Assembly (NCBI GenBank): GCA_964498095.1
Contig: CAZCFY010000005.1
Coordinates: 1-64,000, forward strand
Direction of reading: 5' to 3'
DNA from: SG-bin7 sp964498095
GTDB lineage: Bacteria > Bdellovibrionota > Bdellovibrionia > Bdellovibrionales > SG-bin7
DNA: 64,000 nucleotides
Part shown: positions 62,246-64,000 of the stretch, piece after piece
How the letters are laid out: the number at the start of each line of letters is the position of its first letter
Numbering within the stretch: position 1 is the first letter of the stretch
Position numbers and translations under genes: made by a program
Notes under the pieces: model-generated
The model's database searches: none
Seen by the model: only the letters and a program-made list of their open reading frames with translations
What the model was told of the DNA's origin: nothing

Positions 62246-63151
62246 ATGAACATTTGCATCTTGTCGCGAAATCCAAATTTGTACTCCACTCGCCGCCTTG
62301 TCGAAGCGGCCGAAAATCGTGGCCACAAGGTCACGGTCGTCGATCCACTTCGCTGTTATATGGATATTAAATCAGGAAAACCCAACGTCCACTTTCGTGG
62401 ACGCGCCCTTAATCAATTTGATGCCATTATTCCTCGTATCGGCGCCTCGATTACATTTTATGGAACAGCCGTGCTCCGCCAGTTTGAAATGATGGGTACT
62501 TATGGATTAAACGAGTCCGTCGCGATCACTCGCTCGCGTGATAAGTTGCGCTCGCTGCAGATTCTCTCGCGCAAAGGCATTGGTCTGCCGACCACGAGTT
62601 TTGCCCACTCGTCAAAAATGACCAACGAAATTATAAATCTTGTTGGTGGACCGCCACTGGTAATTAAACTTATCGAAGGCACTCAAGGCATTGGCGTAAT
62701 TTTAGCAGAAACTCAAAAAGCCGCGGAAAGTACAATTGAGGCATTCCGCGAATTAGATGCTCACTTTCTTGTGCAAGAATTTATAAAAGAAGCCAATGGC
62801 ACTGACATTCGCTGCTTCGTTGTCGGTAACAAAGTCGTTGCGGCAATGACCCGAAGTGCAAAAAAGGGCGAGTTTCGCTCTAACATTCACCGCGGCGCTA
62901 CGGCCAAGGAAGCAACACTTTCTAAAAAAGAAAAAGACACGGCGATAGAGGCCGCCAAGGCCATGGGTCTCAATGTCGCGGGTGTAGACATCATTCGCTC
63001 CGAACGCGGGCCTCTCGTTATTGAAGTAAACTCTTCTCCGGGACTTGAGGGTATCGAAAAAGCCACCAAAACTGATATTGCCACAATCATCATGGAATTT
63101 ATCGAGCGTAACGCGAAAAAAGGAAAAACAAAAACCAAGGGCCAAGGTTAG
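62246..63151 (+). CDS. rimK: RimK, ATP-grasp ribosomal protein S6 glutamate ligase
   Basis: Adds glutamate residues to the C-terminus of ribosomal protein S6 and related targets. ATP-grasp segments are clear: PRIGASITFYGTAVLRQFE, VIKLIEGTQGIGV (phosphate loop), LVQEFIKEANGTDIRCFV and VAGVDIIRSERGPLVIEVN with the Mg-binding residues. Length of 301 residues is normal. Paired with the zinc-protease gene. Its stop is directly next to the convergent AsmA-like stop. Confidence 0.94.
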   Translation: MNICILSRNPNLYSTRRLVEAAENRGHKVTVVDPLRCYMDIKSGKPNVHFRGRALNQFDAIIPRIGASITFYGTAVLRQFEMMGTYGLNESVAITRSRDKLRSLQILSRKGIGLPTTSFAHSSKMTNEIINLVGGPPLVIKLIEGTQGIGVILAETQKAAESTIEAFRELDAHFLVQEFIKEANGTDIRCFVVGNKVVAAMTRSAKKGEFRSNIHRGATAKEATLSKKEKDTAIEAAKAMGLNVAGVDIIRSERGPLVIEVNSSPGLEGIEKATKTDIATIIMEFIERNAKKGKTKTKGQG

Positions 63152-64000
63152 CTACTTATTAAATAGGCCCTTTAGTTTTGATTCAAAATCCTTTTTTAAT
63201 TGATTCTCGATGCCTTTGCGCTTTTTATTTATTTCATATTCCGCCACTTTGGCAGCCATTTGTTTTAGCGTATCTCCGGCAAAACTAAGTTCCGGATTCA
63301 TAATATTGCCAACGATATTTATGGGAATATTTATTCGTCCCTTGTCGTCTTTGTTGGCCTCATAAAAAGTACCGCCACCGGGCCAGTCGACTAAAACAAC
63401 TTTCCCACGAACATCCACGCTCATGTCCATTCCTAAAATCCCAGCGATGTCCATTTCTTCATTACGCGGAGTTACGGCATGAAAGTCGACGAGTCTTAAA
63501 ACCTTTTTTTCTAACACATAAGTGCCATTAATATTTGCCTGAAGCGGCCCCTTAGCCGGAGGAATTAATTTTTCCGCCCCAGGTATTTTGCTCAGCTTTT
63601 CTTTAACCATGACTTCGAAGTTAAGAGTGTTTAAATAGCCATTTGTGAGCGAAAACTTACCCTGCCCTTTTAATTCATCGATAAATTTCTTGGATCCGGG
63701 CAAAAGAGTTTGTCCTCGGACATCACCCGACAATCTCCCCTTAGCTAAATCCTTCCACTGCGGGTTAACAAAGGACAGTGCGCTTATTACATCCAAACCT
63801 TTAAAATCAGCTTGTAACTGTACTAACGGGTTCTTTTGCGTTAGTGGCACGATTACGTTTTTTAAATTTACGGCCCCACCAAAGACTTCGCCAACACTGC
63901 CAACGTTTACGGTAAAATTCTTATCAGAGATTGCCGCGTCCACGGCGATTTTCCGGGCTTGCAGGTTCTCCATGGCAAAAAGTCCAAGCGTGGTTTTAGT
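63152..64000 (-). CDS. AsmA-like protein, C-terminal part, truncated by window edge
   Basis: The frame stays open through the last base of the window (nine more codons before the ATG at 63973), so the true start lies outside. The visible 280 residues include the AsmA C-terminal region: ADFKGLDVISALSFVNPQWK, GQGKFSLTNGYLNTLNFE, LVDFHAVTPRNEEMDIAGIL and MNPELSFAGDTLKQMAAK. AsmA-family proteins are tied to phospholipid movement to the outer membrane. It ends in a basic helical tail. Confidence 0.8.
   Translation of the reverse strand, partial: TKTTLGLFAMENLQARKIAVDAAISDKNFTVNVGSVGEVFGGAVNLKNVIVPLTQKNPLVQLQADFKGLDVISALSFVNPQWKDLAKGRLSGDVRGQTLLPGSKKFIDELKGQGKFSLTNGYLNTLNFEVMVKEKLSKIPGAEKLIPPAKGPLQANINGTYVLEKKVLRLVDFHAVTPRNEEMDIAGILGMDMSVDVRGKVVLVDWPGGGTFYEANKDDKGRINIPINIVGNIMNPELSFAGDTLKQMAAKVAEYEINKKRKGIENQLKKDFESKLKGLFNK

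Overview
The window looks like a chromosome piece of a Gram-negative bacterium of the Bdellovibrionota or a nearby deltaproteobacterial-type lineage. This is inferred from the mix of genes: many lipoproteins and small exported proteins of no known family, von Willebrand lipoproteins, TPR plus winged-helix regulators, a complete mevalonate pathway in a proteobacterium-like genome, and lipoboxes ending in Asn-Cys. Gene density is high, base composition is moderate to low GC, and many genes carry a G-rich Shine-Dalgarno sequence. A run of ten N (53966-53975) shows it comes from a draft assembly. I see no tRNA, rRNA, CRISPR array, insertion sequence or prophage.

Layout. 0-8 kb: ftsH, tilS, a repeat protein with six Cys/GW units, a CDF cation exporter, a vWA lipoprotein, an orphan solute-binding protein and two lipoproteins. 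8-13 kb: a large lipoprotein with EF-hand-like loops translationally coupled to a beta-barrel, then mutM. 13-23 kb: a Gly/Asn-repeat exported protein, DUF3307 and VC0807-type membrane proteins, sohB, an exported alpha/beta hydrolase, an AsmA-like protein and greA. 22.5-28 kb: nrnA, a BFD ferredoxin-like protein, a TPR/winged-helix regulator, a LamG lipoprotein, a NifU-like/BFD protein and a MazG-type pyrophosphohydrolase. 28.4-33.3 kb: nrdA, nrdB, a sugar C-methyltransferase and the decayed remains of a VOC-family gene. 33.5-35 kb: small exported proteins and a SlyB-type lipoprotein.

35-41.8 kb (minus strand): an RND/MMPL exporter followed by glucose-1-phosphate cytidylyltransferase, CDP-glucose 4,6-dehydratase, a ceramide-glucosyltransferase-like GT2, a membrane-anchored unknown and a 3,5-epimerase. 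With the C-methyltransferase at 31.9 kb, these suggest a CDP-linked branched 6-deoxyhexose put onto a lipid. 41.9-48.5 kb (plus): a tightly overlapping operon of fni, mvaA, a phosphomevalonate-kinase-like GHMP kinase, mvaD, mvaK1 and a MurQ/GckR-like SIS protein. 48.5-53.5 kb (minus): two lipoproteins with c-type heme motifs, a Tat-exported DUF1501-like protein and a small lipoprotein, together a poorly described envelope cluster. 53.6-56.8 kb: squalene synthase (interrupted by the N run), divergent from a LolA-like protein and a beta-barrel. With the RND exporter at 39.5-41.8 kb these could form a lipid export route fed by the mevalonate genes. 56.9-64 kb: a subtilisin-like lipoprotein, mlaA coupled to an alpha/beta hydrolase, two small exported proteins, a RimK-associated zinc protease gene next to rimK, and an AsmA-like protein cut by the window edge.
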